From contig DASXYG010000018.1 in NCBI GenBank assembly GCA_036502625.1, positions 1-64,000 of the forward strand: a stretch of DNA of 64,000 nt, written 5' to 3'. Numbering within the stretch: the first letter of the stretch is position 1; every line of letters begins with the position of its first letter. Positions 32,361 to 41,659 of the stretch are shown in pieces. Below the pieces are notes generated by a model. That model worked only from the letters and a program-made list of their open reading frames with translations. It searched no databases and was not told the DNA's origin. The DNA is from DASXYG01 sp036502625 (lineage in GTDB: Bacteria > Actinomycetota > Actinomycetes > Streptosporangiales > Streptosporangiaceae). The position numbers and the translations under genes were made by a program.

Positions 32361-32927
32361 ATGCGAAAGCTCATCGTCCAGCAGTGGGTCACCGTCGACA
32401 ACATCGCCGCGGAGGAGGACGGTGGGCTCAGTTACGTGTCCGGTGAGCCCTTCTCCGAGAAGACCGACCCCGCGTTCAAGGCGAGCGTGATGGGGCTCAT
32501 CGACTCGGTCGACACGCTGATTCTCGGCGCGAACACGTACGCCCAGGCCAAGGGCTACTGGCCGTACGCCGACGACCAGGGCGAGTACGGCGAGAAGCTC
32601 AACAACCTCACCAAGTTCGTCGCGTCGTCGAAGCTGGACGACGCCCCCTGGGGCGGCTTTCCCGCCGCGACCGTGACGCGCGACCCGGCCGCGACCATCC
32701 GAGAGCTCAAGGAGCGGAGCGGCAAGGACATCTGGCTGTGGGGGAGCCTGCGGCTCATGCACTCCCTGCTGGACGCCGGGGTCGTCGACGAGATCCGGAT
32801 GCTGGTCTGCCCGGTGTCGCGCGGCAAGGGCACGCGCGTTTTCGCGGATCGGCAGAACATGGAGCCGGTCGAGGCCACCGCGTTCGGGAACGGCATCGTG
32901 CTTCTGCACTACGCGATCAGGAAATAA
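32361..32927 (+). CDS. RibD_C/dihydrofolate-reductase-like protein
   Basis: A 188-residue protein of the RibD C-terminal family, which reduces pteridine or flavin-precursor substrates with NADPH. It opens with MRKLIVQQWVTVDNIAAEEDG and has the cofactor-binding DIWLWGSLRLMHSLLDAGVVDE and PVSRGKGTRVF motifs. Stand-alone members are common in actinobacteria and mostly uncharacterised. ATG 32361 has GGGAGGG six bases upstream. It precedes a deazaflavin-type reductase by 33 bases, so they may form a small redox unit. Confidence 0.85.
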   Translation: MRKLIVQQWVTVDNIAAEEDGGLSYVSGEPFSEKTDPAFKASVMGLIDSVDTLILGANTYAQAKGYWPYADDQGEYGEKLNNLTKFVASSKLDDAPWGGFPAATVTRDPAATIRELKERSGKDIWLWGSLRLMHSLLDAGVVDEIRMLVCPVSRGKGTRVFADRQNMEPVEATAFGNGIVLLHYAIRK

Positions 32928-32960
32928 GACCGCACCATCCAACGTACGGAAGGACACACC

Positions 32961-33416
32961 ATGGCCATCGCCGAGGACCTCGACCGCGCCACCGACTCGC
33001 AGTGGGACTGGGTCGCCGAGCACGCCCGCACGTACATCGCCTCGGGCGGCACCGAAGGTCACGAGAACAACGGCGTGCACACCCTTGTGCTCGCCACGAC
33101 CGGGCGCCGGACCGGTACGCCCCGCCGCACCTGCCTGATCTACGGCACCTCGGGCGGCGCGTACGTCGTCGTCGCCTCCAAGGGCGGTGCCGAGGACGAC
33201 CCGGCGTGGTTCAAGAACCTCGAGGCGGAACCCAGCGTCGGGGTGCAGGTCGGCACCCGCAGGTTCACCGCGCGCGCCCGCGTCGCGTCCGCGGCCGAGC
33301 GCGCGCCGCTGTGGACCCAGATGGCGGGCATCTTCCCGCTGTACGAGGACTACGCGCGGAAGACCGAACGCGAGATCCCGATCGTCCTGCTCACCCCGCT
33401 GGACGGGCCCCACTAG
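32961..33416 (+). CDS. Deazaflavin (F420)-dependent nitroreductase family protein
   Basis: A 151-residue split-barrel protein of the DDN family. Characteristic motifs are VLATTGRRTGTPRRTCLIY near residue 43, YVVVASKGGAEDDPAWFKNL near 72 and VQVGTRRFTARAR near 98. Relatives bind F420 and reduce quinones or nitro compounds. There is no signal peptide. GGAAGGA lies nine bases before ATG 32961. The adjacent RibD_C protein may share substrates, but this is speculation. Confidence 0.87.
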   Translation: MAIAEDLDRATDSQWDWVAEHARTYIASGGTEGHENNGVHTLVLATTGRRTGTPRRTCLIYGTSGGAYVVVASKGGAEDDPAWFKNLEAEPSVGVQVGTRRFTARARVASAAERAPLWTQMAGIFPLYEDYARKTEREIPIVLLTPLDGPH

Positions 33417-33422
33417 CGGCCG

Positions 33423-34067
33423 TCAGCGGAGGCCAAGCGCGGGGAGGCACTCCCGTACGCCGACCAGCTCGATGTCATCGCGCCGGACCCGCTCCCAGGC
33501 GTCCCGGGTCAGCCGCCACCGCTGGATCAGCGCGGCCTCACCGCGGCGGGTGTCCCAATCAGTGCCGTTCGGCTCGTAGCCCAGCGCACGGGACACCCGG
33601 TTGGACGCGTGGTTGTCGGTGAAGGCGTCGCTCCCGGCCTCGCGCGCGCCCAGCCCGGCGAACGCCAGGTGGAGTACGGCCGCGCGCATCTCCGTCCCGA
33701 CCCCGCGCCCACGCCGCCCCGGCGCCAGCCACGAGAACGTGGAGACCGTCCCGAACGTACCGAACTCGACCCCTTTCAGGTCCTGCATCCCGACCGGCTC
33801 ACCGTCCACCAGCACAACGAAGTACAACCGCCAAAAGCCCTGCTCCACGCGGCCCCGCCCCGCCCAGATGGCCCGCAGCCACCGCCACTCGCGATCGGGA
33901 CTGTCCGCGTACAACGACATCGGATCATCGAACGGCCAAGGCGCGGTGTCGGCAACCCCGGCCCGCACAACGGGCACCAGCCCCTCAAGCAGTTCATCCG
34001 TCGCCCCAGCCAGCGTCACCCGCGGCGTCCGCACCTCAAGATTCAGCGGAGGATAAGTGTGGATCAC
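33423..34067 (-). CDS. GNAT-family N-acetyltransferase
   Basis: About 214 residues. The acetyl-CoA-binding pattern GRRGRGVGTEMRAAVLHLAF is clear, followed by NHASNRVSRALGYEPNG, as in RimJ/RimL-like protein acetyltransferases. The start is placed at GTG 34067 (V-I-H-T-Y-P); the longer open frame to 34412 runs into the repeat array and is not protein-like. No good Shine-Dalgarno precedes it, so a slightly later start is possible. It converges with the deazaflavin reductase gene. The acceptor is unknown. Confidence 0.83.
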   Translation of the reverse strand: MIHTYPPLNLEVRTPRVTLAGATDELLEGLVPVVRAGVADTAPWPFDDPMSLYADSPDREWRWLRAIWAGRGRVEQGFWRLYFVVLVDGEPVGMQDLKGVEFGTFGTVSTFSWLAPGRRGRGVGTEMRAAVLHLAFAGLGAREAGSDAFTDNHASNRVSRALGYEPNGTDWDTRRGEAALIQRWRLTRDAWERVRRDDIELVGVRECLPALGLR

Positions 34068-35051
34068 ACCGGGACCGTATGCGGCCAGAGCCCCGGGCGC
34101 ACCCGACTTTCCCCACGAAAGCCGCAGGACAGCGCGGCCTTTCTCACGCGGCCCGGGTTCCTCCCCGGCATGGCCGCCGCACGGAGCGGGCTCCCCCACA
34201 GCACGGACTCGCGCGCAGCGCGGCCTTTCCCCACGCGGACCGAGCTCCCCGCAGCCCGGACTCCCACGCGCGGCGCCCTCGCCCGCAGCCCGGACTCCCA
34301 CGCGGAGCGGGCTCCCTTGCGGCACGGGCTCGCGCGCAGCGTGGCTTTCCCCCGGACCCGGGCACGACCAAAGGCGAAGCCCCGCGGCCCAACCTTGGAC
34401 ATGCCGAACCAAGGTCGCGGGAAATCAGTCGCGCGCAGCGCGGCCTTTCCCCACACACCCCGGACCCCCGCGGAGCCCTGGCTCCCCCTCGGGGCCGGAC
34501 TCTCACGCGGGCGGGCTCGCGGCGCGGCCTTTCCCCACGCGGAGCGGACACCCACGCGGCCCGGCCCCCACGCGGAGCAGACGCCCGCACAGTACGGACT
34601 CCCCCGCAGCGCGAGACGGCGCGCAGCGCTGCCCTTTCCCCGGCCCCGGGCACGACCAAGGGCGAAGCCCCCGCGGCCCAACCTTGGACACGCGGAACCA
34701 AGGTCGCGGGAAATCAGTCGCGCGCAGCGCGGCCTTTCCCCACGCGGACCGGACTCCCCCACAGCCCGAACGCCCCAGGAGACGGACTCACCGCGCGGCC
34801 GGACTCCCCGGAGGCGGACCTCCGGGGCAGACTCCGCGCGGCCGGACCCCCGGGCGCTGGGCTCCCCGGACCCGGGCACGACCAAAGGCGAAGCCCCGCG
34901 GCCCAACCCTGAACACGCCCAACCAAGGCCGCGGAAAATCAGTCGCGCGCAGCGCGGCCTTTCCCCACGCGGACCGGACACCCCCACAGCCCAGACTCCC
35001 CAGGAACCGGGCTCTCCCGGGAACCGGACTCCTCGGGGAACCCGGTCTTGC
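34068..35051. repeat. Second intergenic array of the same GC-rich repeat family
   Basis: No gene is supported. Three full copies in one orientation have cores starting at 34428, 34717 and 34942; shorter, degenerate copies lie at about 34208, 34329 and 34614. The unit reads GGCGAAGCCCCGCGGCCCAA, about 30 variable bases, AAGGTCGCGGGAAATCA and the core GTCGCGCGCAGCGCGGCC with CTTT after it. Between the copies lie loosely repeated stretches of the type ACGCGGACCGGACTCCC. The array separates the GNAT gene from the betaine-binding protein gene. Confidence 0.82.
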
Positions 35052-35999
35052 TTACTTGGGGATCCAGGCTTGCCAGATGGACTTGTGGGTGTCGACCCAC
35101 TTCTTGGCGGCGGCGTCTCGGTCCATTCCCTGGTTGGCGATCATGCCGGCTACGTCGTTCTGGTCCTTGTTGGTCCAGTGGAAGTTCTTGAGGAACTGGT
35201 AGGCCTTGCCGCCGGTCTTCGTGAAGCCCTTGCGGAAGATCTTGTTGAGGTCGTACGCGGGGTAGTCGCAGGCGACCTTCTTGGGGTCGGCGTCGCAGCC
35301 GTTGGTGTACTTCGGGAGGTTGATCTTGACCATCTGGAGCTGGTTGAACAGCCACTGGGGTGTGTAAAAGTAGAAGAGCGCCGGCTTCTTCTCCTTGTAC
35401 AACTTCTTGACCTGCGTGATCTCCGCGGCCTCGGAGCCGGCGTAGACGATCTGGTAGTTCAGCTTCAGGTTCTTGATGAGCGCCTTGTCGTTCGTGACGT
35501 ACGACGGCGACCCGCCGAGGAACTGGCCCTTGCTGCCGCTCTCGGGGGTGCGGAAGAGGCTCGCGTACTTGTTGAGGTTCTTCCAGTTCGTGATGTCCGG
35601 GTGCTGGTCGACGACGTACTTGGGGACGTACCAGCCGATCACGCCCTTGTTCCCGGTCAGCCCCCCGTCGACGATCGTCTTCTTCTGGTCGATGTAGGTC
35701 TTGACCAGGTCGGCGTGGCCCCAGTTCTCCAGGATCACGTCGAGCGTGCCCTGGTCGAGCGCCTGCCACGCGGGCTGCTCGTCGATCTGGGTGAGCTTCA
35801 CCTTGTAGTGCAGCTCGTGTTCCAGCAGGTACGACACGACGGCGGCGTCCGCCTCGTAGCCGACCCACGAGTTCAGCGCGATGTTGACGGTCTTGCCGCC
35901 GCTGTCCGCGCCGGACGTCGTCTTCGCGGCGCAGCCCGCCGACAGGACGACCACCATGGCGAGCGCCGTACCGCGGCGCAGCCCTCGGCGATAATTCAT
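35052..35999 (-). CDS. Glycine betaine/choline ABC substrate-binding lipoprotein
   Basis: A 315-residue OpuAC/ProX-type binding protein. A lipoprotein signal (VVVLSAGC, lipidated Cys at about 23) anchors it outside the membrane. The mature part has the periplasmic-binding-protein fold with several Trp and Tyr suited to an aromatic box for a quaternary amine (SWVGYEAD, ENWGHADL, GWYVPKYV, YTPQWLFNQL). It is the last gene of a four-gene minus-strand operon with the permease, ATPase and a choline-oxidase-like enzyme, so the ligand is probably choline or glycine betaine. Confidence 0.9.
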   Translation of the reverse strand: MNYRRGLRRGTALAMVVVLSAGCAAKTTSGADSGGKTVNIALNSWVGYEADAAVVSYLLEHELHYKVKLTQIDEQPAWQALDQGTLDVILENWGHADLVKTYIDQKKTIVDGGLTGNKGVIGWYVPKYVVDQHPDITNWKNLNKYASLFRTPESGSKGQFLGGSPSYVTNDKALIKNLKLNYQIVYAGSEAAEITQVKKLYKEKKPALFYFYTPQWLFNQLQMVKINLPKYTNGCDADPKKVACDYPAYDLNKIFRKGFTKTGGKAYQFLKNFHWTNKDQNDVAGMIANQGMDRDAAAKKWVDTHKSIWQAWIPK

Positions 36000-36032
36000 G
36001 ATCCACTTCCTTCGGTATGGGGGTTCGGAAGA

Positions 36033-37961
36033 TCAGTGGCGTGCGGCTCGCGCCGCGCCTTGGCTGATGCGGTCGAGCATCGTGCCGAGGAAGACGATGG
36101 CCAGGCCGGAGCACATGCCGAGGCCGAACTGGTTCTGCGCGAGCCCGAACACGACGCCGTAGCCGAGGGCGCCCGCGCCGACCAGCGCGCCGATGGCCAC
36201 CATGGCGAGGACCATCATGATCCCCTGGTTCATCGCGACCAGCAGGGACGCCCGCGCCAGCGGGAGCTGCACCTTGAACAGCAGTTGCCACCGGTTGGAG
36301 CCGAGCGCCGTGGCCGCCTCGACCGCCGTACGGGAGACGCCCCGTACGCCGTCGTTGACCAGCCGGATCACCACCGGCAGCGCGTAGATCACCGCGGCGA
36401 TGGCCGCCGGTGTGCGCCCCGCGTCGAACAGCGCGACCACCGGAATGAGGTAGACGAACGCCGGCATCGTCTGCATCGCGTCCAGGATCGGCCGGATGAT
36501 CGCGGCGAACACGTCGCTGCGCGCGGCCGCCACCCCGATGACGCCGCCGATGCCGATCGTGAGCACCGACGCGACGATCACCTGCGACAGCGTGTCCATG
36601 CTGGACGACCACACGCCGAGCAGCCCGGTGAGCAGGACCGCCACGCCGGACGTGATGGCCACCCGGTAGCCGCCGAGCACCGCGCCGAGCGCGACGACCG
36701 CGGCGACGACCAGCCACCAGGGCGAGTCCGTGAGGACCGCGCGCAATGGGTCGAAGACCCCGTCGACGAGCACCCGCGTGATCGCGTCCGTGGCGCCCCC
36801 GACGTGGCCCTGGAGCCAGTCCACGACGTCGTTGACGGGCGCCGCGATGGACACGCTCGCGCTGTCGGGGAACGCCTCGTCCGGCAGCGCCACCCGGCCC
36901 ACGACGATCGCGGCCACCGCCGCGACGACGCCCACGCCCGGCAGCCCGTACCGCGCCCAGGTCGTACGCGGCGCCGACGCCTTGGTACGGCGTCCGGCCG
37001 CATTCGTCACCCGGTCCAAGGCGACGGCCAGCACCACGATGGCCAGCCCCGCCTGGAGCGCCGTGCCGACGTTGACCTTGCTCAGCGCCTGGTAGATGTC
37101 GTCGCCGAGGCCGCCGGCGCCGATGATCGACGCGACCACGACCATCGACATCGCCATCATGATCGTCTGGTTGACGGCCAGCAGGATCGTACGGCGGGCC
37201 AGCGGCAGCCGGACCTTGAACAGGAGCTGCGACGACGTGGACCCCATCGACGTGGTGGCCTCCACCGCGGCGGGCGGCACCCCGCGGATGGCCAGCGCGG
37301 TGATCCGTACGGCGGGCGGTATCGCGTAGACGACCGTGGCGACGGACGCGGCCGGGGTGCCGATGCCGAACAGCAGCACCATCGGCATGAGGTACGCAAG
37401 CGACGGCATCGTCTGCATGAAGTCGAGGATCGGCGTGACGATCCGCTGGAACCGGTCGACGCGGCCGGCCACGATGCCCAGCGGCACCCCGATGATCAGC
37501 GCGATCAGCACGGACGACAGCATCAGCGCCAGCGTCGTCATGCTGTCGTCCCACAGGCCGAGCACACCGAAGAGGCCGAACGCCACGGCGGTGACCACGG
37601 CCATCCGCCAGCCCGCCACGCGGCCCGCGACGACCACGCCGACCGCGACGACGCCCGGCCACGTGAACGCGGTCAGCAGGTTGTCGACGATCGTGACCAG
37701 CGAGCCGAGCCCGACGGAGATGTAGTTGAAGCCGTACAGGAACAGCGGGCTGACGTCCCGATTGTGCACGACCCACTGGTACGCGGCGTCGAGCCGCGGG
37801 CTGAGGCCGATGTCCAGGCCGGACGGGAACGGGAACGCGCCGTGCAGCGCCGCGTAGCCGACCACGAGCACGGCCAGCACGCCCACCGCCCACACCGACC
37901 GGTGCGGCAGGCGCCCGCCGGGCCGTACGGCCGCCGCCGCGCGCGGCGCCGAGGTGGTCAC
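36033..37961 (-). CDS. Glycine betaine/choline ABC permease with two fused permease domains
   Basis: A 642-residue fusion of two ProW/OpuAB-like permease domains. The first (about residues 30-330) and the second (about 345-640) each carry the EAA loop (AVEATTSMGSTSSQLLFKVRL and AVEAATALGSNRWQLLFKVQL) and the upstream motif ILDxMQTMPxxxYLxP. Normally a homodimer forms the channel; here one chain supplies both halves, which could allow them to diverge. GTG 37961 overlaps the ATPase stop in a GTGA junction. An extracellular stretch near residues 370-415 separates the halves. Confidence 0.9.
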   Translation of the reverse strand: MTTSAPRAAAAVRPGGRLPHRSVWAVGVLAVLVVGYAALHGAFPFPSGLDIGLSPRLDAAYQWVVHNRDVSPLFLYGFNYISVGLGSLVTIVDNLLTAFTWPGVVAVGVVVAGRVAGWRMAVVTAVAFGLFGVLGLWDDSMTTLALMLSSVLIALIIGVPLGIVAGRVDRFQRIVTPILDFMQTMPSLAYLMPMVLLFGIGTPAASVATVVYAIPPAVRITALAIRGVPPAAVEATTSMGSTSSQLLFKVRLPLARRTILLAVNQTIMMAMSMVVVASIIGAGGLGDDIYQALSKVNVGTALQAGLAIVVLAVALDRVTNAAGRRTKASAPRTTWARYGLPGVGVVAAVAAIVVGRVALPDEAFPDSASVSIAAPVNDVVDWLQGHVGGATDAITRVLVDGVFDPLRAVLTDSPWWLVVAAVVALGAVLGGYRVAITSGVAVLLTGLLGVWSSSMDTLSQVIVASVLTIGIGGVIGVAAARSDVFAAIIRPILDAMQTMPAFVYLIPVVALFDAGRTPAAIAAVIYALPVVIRLVNDGVRGVSRTAVEAATALGSNRWQLLFKVQLPLARASLLVAMNQGIMMVLAMVAIGALVGAGALGYGVVFGLAQNQFGLGMCSGLAIVFLGTMLDRISQGAARAARH

Positions 37962-39028
37962 CGCGCGCCCACCACGGGTTCGGCGGACGCGACCACGTCC
38001 AGCACCTCGGCACGGCCCACCACGCCGAGCAGCCGCCCGTCCTCGACCACCCGTACGGGCGTGTCGGTCGCGGCCACCATCGGCACGATCTCCTGGATCA
38101 CCGTGCCGGGCGGCACCTCGGGGCCGTCGAGCGCCTCGCCGTCCACGGGGTCGCGCAGCACCCAGCGCAGCGTCAGCACGCCGGCGCGCGGCACCTCGCG
38201 GACGAAGTCGCGTACGTAGTCGTCCGCGGGCGAGCCCACGACGTCCTCCGGGCGGCCGACCTGCACGATCGCGCCGTCGCGGAGGATCGCGATGCGGTCG
38301 CCGAGCTTCAGCGCCTCGGCCAGGTCGTGGGTGATGAACACGGCCGTCTTGCGCAGCTCGCGCTGCAACCGGACGACCTCGGCCTGCATGTCGCGGCGGA
38401 TCAGCGGGTCCAGCGCGCTGAACGGCTCGTCGAACAGCAGCACCTCGGGGTCGACGGCCAGCGCGCGCGCCAGCCCCACCCGCTGCTGCATGCCGCCGGA
38501 GAGCTGGTCGGGGAAGGCGCTGTCGTAGCCGTCGAGGCCGACCATGTCCAGGATCGCGCGGGACTTCTCGTACCGCTCGTCGCGGCCCATCCCGCGGATC
38601 TCCAGGCCGTACGCGACGTTGTCGATCACCCGGCGGTGGTCGAGCAGCCCGAAGTGCTGGAACACCATGGCGAACTTGTGCCGCCGCAGCTCCCGCAGCC
38701 GCCGCTCGTCGCAGGCGCGGACGTCCTCGCCGTCGAGCAGCACCTCGCCGCTCGTCGGCTCGATGAGCCGGGTGAGGCAGCGCACCAGCGTGGACTTGCC
38801 GCTGCCGGACAGGCCCATCACGACGAAGACCTCGCCGGGCGCCACGTCGAAGGAGATGTCGCGTACGGCGATGGTGCAGCCCGTACGGCGGCGCAGCTCG
38901 TCGCGGTCCAGGTCGGCGTCCGGCGTGCCGATGAGGCGGTCCGCGCGCGGGCCGAATATCTTCCACAGGTTCCGGACGGTGATCGCGGCCTCGGGGGTGC
39001 CGCCGTCCGGCGTGCTATCGGTGTTCAC
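37958..39028 (-). CDS. Glycine betaine/choline ABC ATPase
   Basis: A 356-residue ProV/OpuAA-type ATPase. Walker A is GLSGSGKST, the signature LSGGMQQRVGLARAL and Walker B LLFDEPFSALDP. The N-terminal insert LWKIFGPRADRLI is typical of the betaine subfamily. After the ATPase domain a roughly 90-residue regulatory region resembles one degenerate CBS module (IVPMVAATDTPVRVVEDGRLLGVVGRAEVL), the element that senses ionic strength in OpuA-type importers. The start is GTG 39028. Confidence 0.93.
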   Translation of the reverse strand: MNTDSTPDGGTPEAAITVRNLWKIFGPRADRLIGTPDADLDRDELRRRTGCTIAVRDISFDVAPGEVFVVMGLSGSGKSTLVRCLTRLIEPTSGEVLLDGEDVRACDERRLRELRRHKFAMVFQHFGLLDHRRVIDNVAYGLEIRGMGRDERYEKSRAILDMVGLDGYDSAFPDQLSGGMQQRVGLARALAVDPEVLLFDEPFSALDPLIRRDMQAEVVRLQRELRKTAVFITHDLAEALKLGDRIAILRDGAIVQVGRPEDVVGSPADDYVRDFVREVPRAGVLTLRWVLRDPVDGEALDGPEVPPGTVIQEIVPMVAATDTPVRVVEDGRLLGVVGRAEVLDVVASAEPVVGAR

Positions 39029-39062
39029 TTCGGGGGTTCTCCTCTGCGGGAGTCAGTGCACG

Positions 39063-40601
39063 CTACGTGCGGGGATCGCGTACGAGGTCGGCGGCGCGCT
39101 CGCCGACCATGAGGACGGTGACCATCGGGTTGGGCGACGGCAGGGACGGGAAGACGCTGGCGTCCGCGATCCGCAGGCCGCCGACGCCGCGGACCCGGAG
39201 GTCGGGGCCCACCACGGCGAGCGGGTCGTCGGCCGCGCCCATGCGGCACGTGCCCGCCGGGTGGTAGACGGTGTGCGCCACGCTGCGGGCGTACGCGGAG
39301 ATGCCGTCGTCGTCCTGCACGCCCGGACCCGGCGCCACCTCGCGGACCAGCCACGACGCGAGCGGCTCCATGGCGGCGACCTCGCGGGCCACCCGGATGC
39401 CGTCGACGAGGGTCCGCGCGTCGTAGCCGTCCGGGTCGGTGAAGTAGCGGAAGTCCAGCGCCGGCTTCACGGACGGGTCCGCGCTGGTCAGCCAGAGCCG
39501 GCCGCGGCTGCGGGCGCGCGGGATGTTCGGCGTCATCGACACGCCGTGCGCCGGCACGGGGTAGCCGAGGCGGCTCGTGTGCTCGCAGAACGGCACTTGG
39601 TAGAAGTGGAACATCAGGTCCGGGCGCGGGTCGCCGGAGTCGTCGGCGTCGCGGCGTACGAACAGCCCGGCGTCGGAGTCCATCACCGACTCCGGCGGGA
39701 TCGGCCCGTCGGTCTCCCAGACGATCACCGACTCCGGGTGGTCGAGCAGGTTCTCCCCCACGCCGGGCAGGTCCGCGCGGACGTCGATGCCCAGGGCGCG
39801 CAGGTCGCCGGCCGGGCCGATGCCGGAGTGCAGCAGCAGCCGCGGTGTGTCCACGGCGCCCGCGCAGAGGATGACCTCGCGCTCGGCGCGCACGTCCTCG
39901 GTCGTGCCGTCCCGGTGGCGTACGGTCGCGCCCGTCGCGGTCCCGCCGTCGAACGTCAGGCCGGACGCCCAGGTCTCCGTCATGATCGTGAGGTTCGGGC
40001 GCGTCCCCATGATCGGGTGCAGGTACGCGACGGACGCCGAGGAGCGCCGGTTGCCGTTGCGCGGCTGGTAGGCGACGGAGAAGAACCCGGCGCCGTCGGC
40101 GAACGGCTTCGCGTTGAAGTCGTCGACCACCGGGACCGACAGGGCGCGGGACGCGGCGGTCACGAAGTCGCGGGCGATCGGGTTGCGGTCCTTGTCGGCG
40201 ACGGGCGCGATCTCGCAGGCGATGCGGTCCAGGTAGCGGCCCATCGCGGCGGGGTCCCAGCCGGTGGCGCCCGCGGCCACCCAGTCGTCGAGGTCCTGGG
40301 CGAACGGGCGGAAGCTGATCAGCGTGTTGTGCGAGGAGCAGCCGCCGAGCACGCGGGCGCGCGAATGCCGGATGTGGGAGTTGCCGTACGGCTGCTCCAC
40401 GGTCGGGTAGTCGTAGTCGAGCTCGGTGCCGAGCAGGTTGATCCAGTTGCGCAGGTTCAGCACGCGCTCGTCACCGGCGTCGGACGGGCCGCCCTCGATG
40501 ACGCACACCCGGACGCCCGGGTCCTCGCTGAGCCGCGCGGCGAGCACCGAGCCCGCGGTGCCGCCACCGACGATGACGTAGTCGAACGCAGGATTTCCCA
40601 T
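39063..40601 (-). CDS. GMC-family flavoenzyme, choline-oxidase-like
   Basis: A 512-residue FAD enzyme resembling Arthrobacter choline oxidase. The FAD loop YVIVGGGTAGSVLAARL is N-terminal. LGGCSSHN contains the His that binds FAD covalently in choline oxidase. The C-terminal HTVYHPAGTCRMG holds the catalytic His and SPNPMVTVLMVGERAADL the conserved Asn. In choline oxidase the protein oxidises choline via betaine aldehyde to glycine betaine with oxygen. As first gene of an operon with a betaine/choline importer it fits osmoprotectant synthesis. Choline as the substrate is inferred. Confidence 0.87.
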   Translation of the reverse strand: MGNPAFDYVIVGGGTAGSVLAARLSEDPGVRVCVIEGGPSDAGDERVLNLRNWINLLGTELDYDYPTVEQPYGNSHIRHSRARVLGGCSSHNTLISFRPFAQDLDDWVAAGATGWDPAAMGRYLDRIACEIAPVADKDRNPIARDFVTAASRALSVPVVDDFNAKPFADGAGFFSVAYQPRNGNRRSSASVAYLHPIMGTRPNLTIMTETWASGLTFDGGTATGATVRHRDGTTEDVRAEREVILCAGAVDTPRLLLHSGIGPAGDLRALGIDVRADLPGVGENLLDHPESVIVWETDGPIPPESVMDSDAGLFVRRDADDSGDPRPDLMFHFYQVPFCEHTSRLGYPVPAHGVSMTPNIPRARSRGRLWLTSADPSVKPALDFRYFTDPDGYDARTLVDGIRVAREVAAMEPLASWLVREVAPGPGVQDDDGISAYARSVAHTVYHPAGTCRMGAADDPLAVVGPDLRVRGVGGLRIADASVFPSLPSPNPMVTVLMVGERAADLVRDPRT

Positions 40602-40644
40602 GGTGATCGTGATACTTGTGGCGGGATATCACGAATTGGCCAAG

Positions 40645-40680
40645 AGATCCCGTACGACGACACCCGGTCGTACGGGATCT
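40645..40680 (-). terminator. Perfect 14-bp hairpin after the acid phosphatase gene
   Basis: AGATCCCGTACGAC (40645-40658) and GTCGTACGGGATCT (40667-40680) pair perfectly around an 8-base loop. On the minus strand it begins 7 bases after the phosphatase stop. It also lies just upstream of the choline oxidase gene, so it insulates that operon. Confidence 0.82.
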
Positions 40681-40687
40681 TCCCAGG

Positions 40688-41428
40688 TCAGGGCAGCCAG
40701 TACATCGGGTTGGGGAGTTTGTAGGAGCGCTCGGACCAGCCGCCGCGGAGGTCGCTCCACTGGTCGCCGAAGTTGCCGACGATGCGGTAGCCGCTCGTCC
40801 ACAGCTTCTTGCGCACCGCGGACTTGTACGGCACGGCCGAGGGGTCCTTGTCGTCCACCGGGCGCAGGTACAGGTGGTCCGGGGTGGGCAGGCCGGCGTT
40901 CGCGAGGTTCTTCAGGGTGCCGTCGCGCATCGGCCCGCCCTCGCGGCGGCCGGTGATGTAGAAGACCTTGACGCCGTGGTCGTGCGCCCAGGTGACGACC
41001 TTCCTGGTGGCGGGGATGCCGGGGAACTTGGCGTCCACCGACCACTCGGTGTTCGTCTCCGGGTCGTAGCCGAAGTCCTCGGTCAGCTCGTACGTGTACG
41101 TCGACAGCACGGTGTCGTCCACGTCGAGCGTGATCGCGGGCTTGCGCACCCCGTGGCCGACCCGCGCCCTGAGGTGGCGCAGCGCCCCGTCAGCGACCCG
41201 CTCCTGCTCACGCCCCGCGTTCCCGGAGTCGTAGTACGCCTTGATCTCGTTCTTGACGTCCGTGAGGTTGGGAATCCGCTGCGCCGTACGCGGCGGATCC
41301 TGCGCGGTAGCCGTCCCGACAAGCCCTCCGGCGACCAGCCCGCCCACGGCGATCACCGCCGCCCCGGCGACAAGTCCGAGCCGCACCCGCATGGGCCGCC
41401 GCCCCGTGCGCTTCTCCTGATCTTCCAT
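40688..41428 (-). CDS. Secreted HAD-superfamily acid phosphatase
   Basis: A 246-residue phosphatase of the acid-phosphatase class B/plant VSP group. A hydrophobic N-terminal segment (about residues 14-42, ending near TATAQDPP) is a signal peptide or anchor. The HAD nucleophile motif is ITLDVDDTVLSTY, the second motif VFYITGRREG, and the later GNFGDQWSDL supplies the metal-binding acid. It probably releases phosphate from extracellular esters. It forms a single-gene unit with its own terminator. Confidence 0.88.
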   Translation of the reverse strand: MEDQEKRTGRRPMRVRLGLVAGAAVIAVGGLVAGGLVGTATAQDPPRTAQRIPNLTDVKNEIKAYYDSGNAGREQERVADGALRHLRARVGHGVRKPAITLDVDDTVLSTYTYELTEDFGYDPETNTEWSVDAKFPGIPATRKVVTWAHDHGVKVFYITGRREGGPMRDGTLKNLANAGLPTPDHLYLRPVDDKDPSAVPYKSAVRKKLWTSGYRIVGNFGDQWSDLRGGWSERSYKLPNPMYWLP

Positions 41429-41488
41429 AGCGGGTCACGCTATATGTCGCGCTCCGCGGCCCCTATCGCGACGACTGGCCTGCTGTGG

Positions 41489-41596
41489 CCAGGCGCCCTG
41501 GCGCGGGGAGATGGCCTGGGGGCCGCGGGTCCCGGCGCCGCGCGTGGCTGGAGCGGGCACGCGTCACGTCGTGCGACAGGCCCAGGCGCCCTGGCG
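41489..41596. repeat. Two copies of a 15-base element before a GNAT gene
   Basis: CCAGGCGCCCTGGCG occurs at 41489-41503 and again at 41582-41596 in the 231-base gap between divergent genes. Each copy is nearly palindromic (CCAGG and CCTGG arms). It could be a paired operator or a coincidence of GC-rich sequence. Confidence 0.4.
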
Positions 41597-41659
41597 CCGC
41601 GACGGGCACGGCGTGGCCGCGTGCCCGGAGGGGCGACGGGCCCGGGGTACGGTGCGCGG

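Noticed and set aside
34200..34970. The repeats as an insertion sequence
   Set aside because: No transposase frame, target duplication or terminal inverted repeats of IS type were found; only a non-autonomous element remains possible.
33609..38219. Plus-strand open frame of 1536 codons
   Set aside because: It crosses the second repeat array and is antisense to the binding-protein and permease genes, whose motifs are certain; it is a GC-skew shadow with Arg/His-rich composition.
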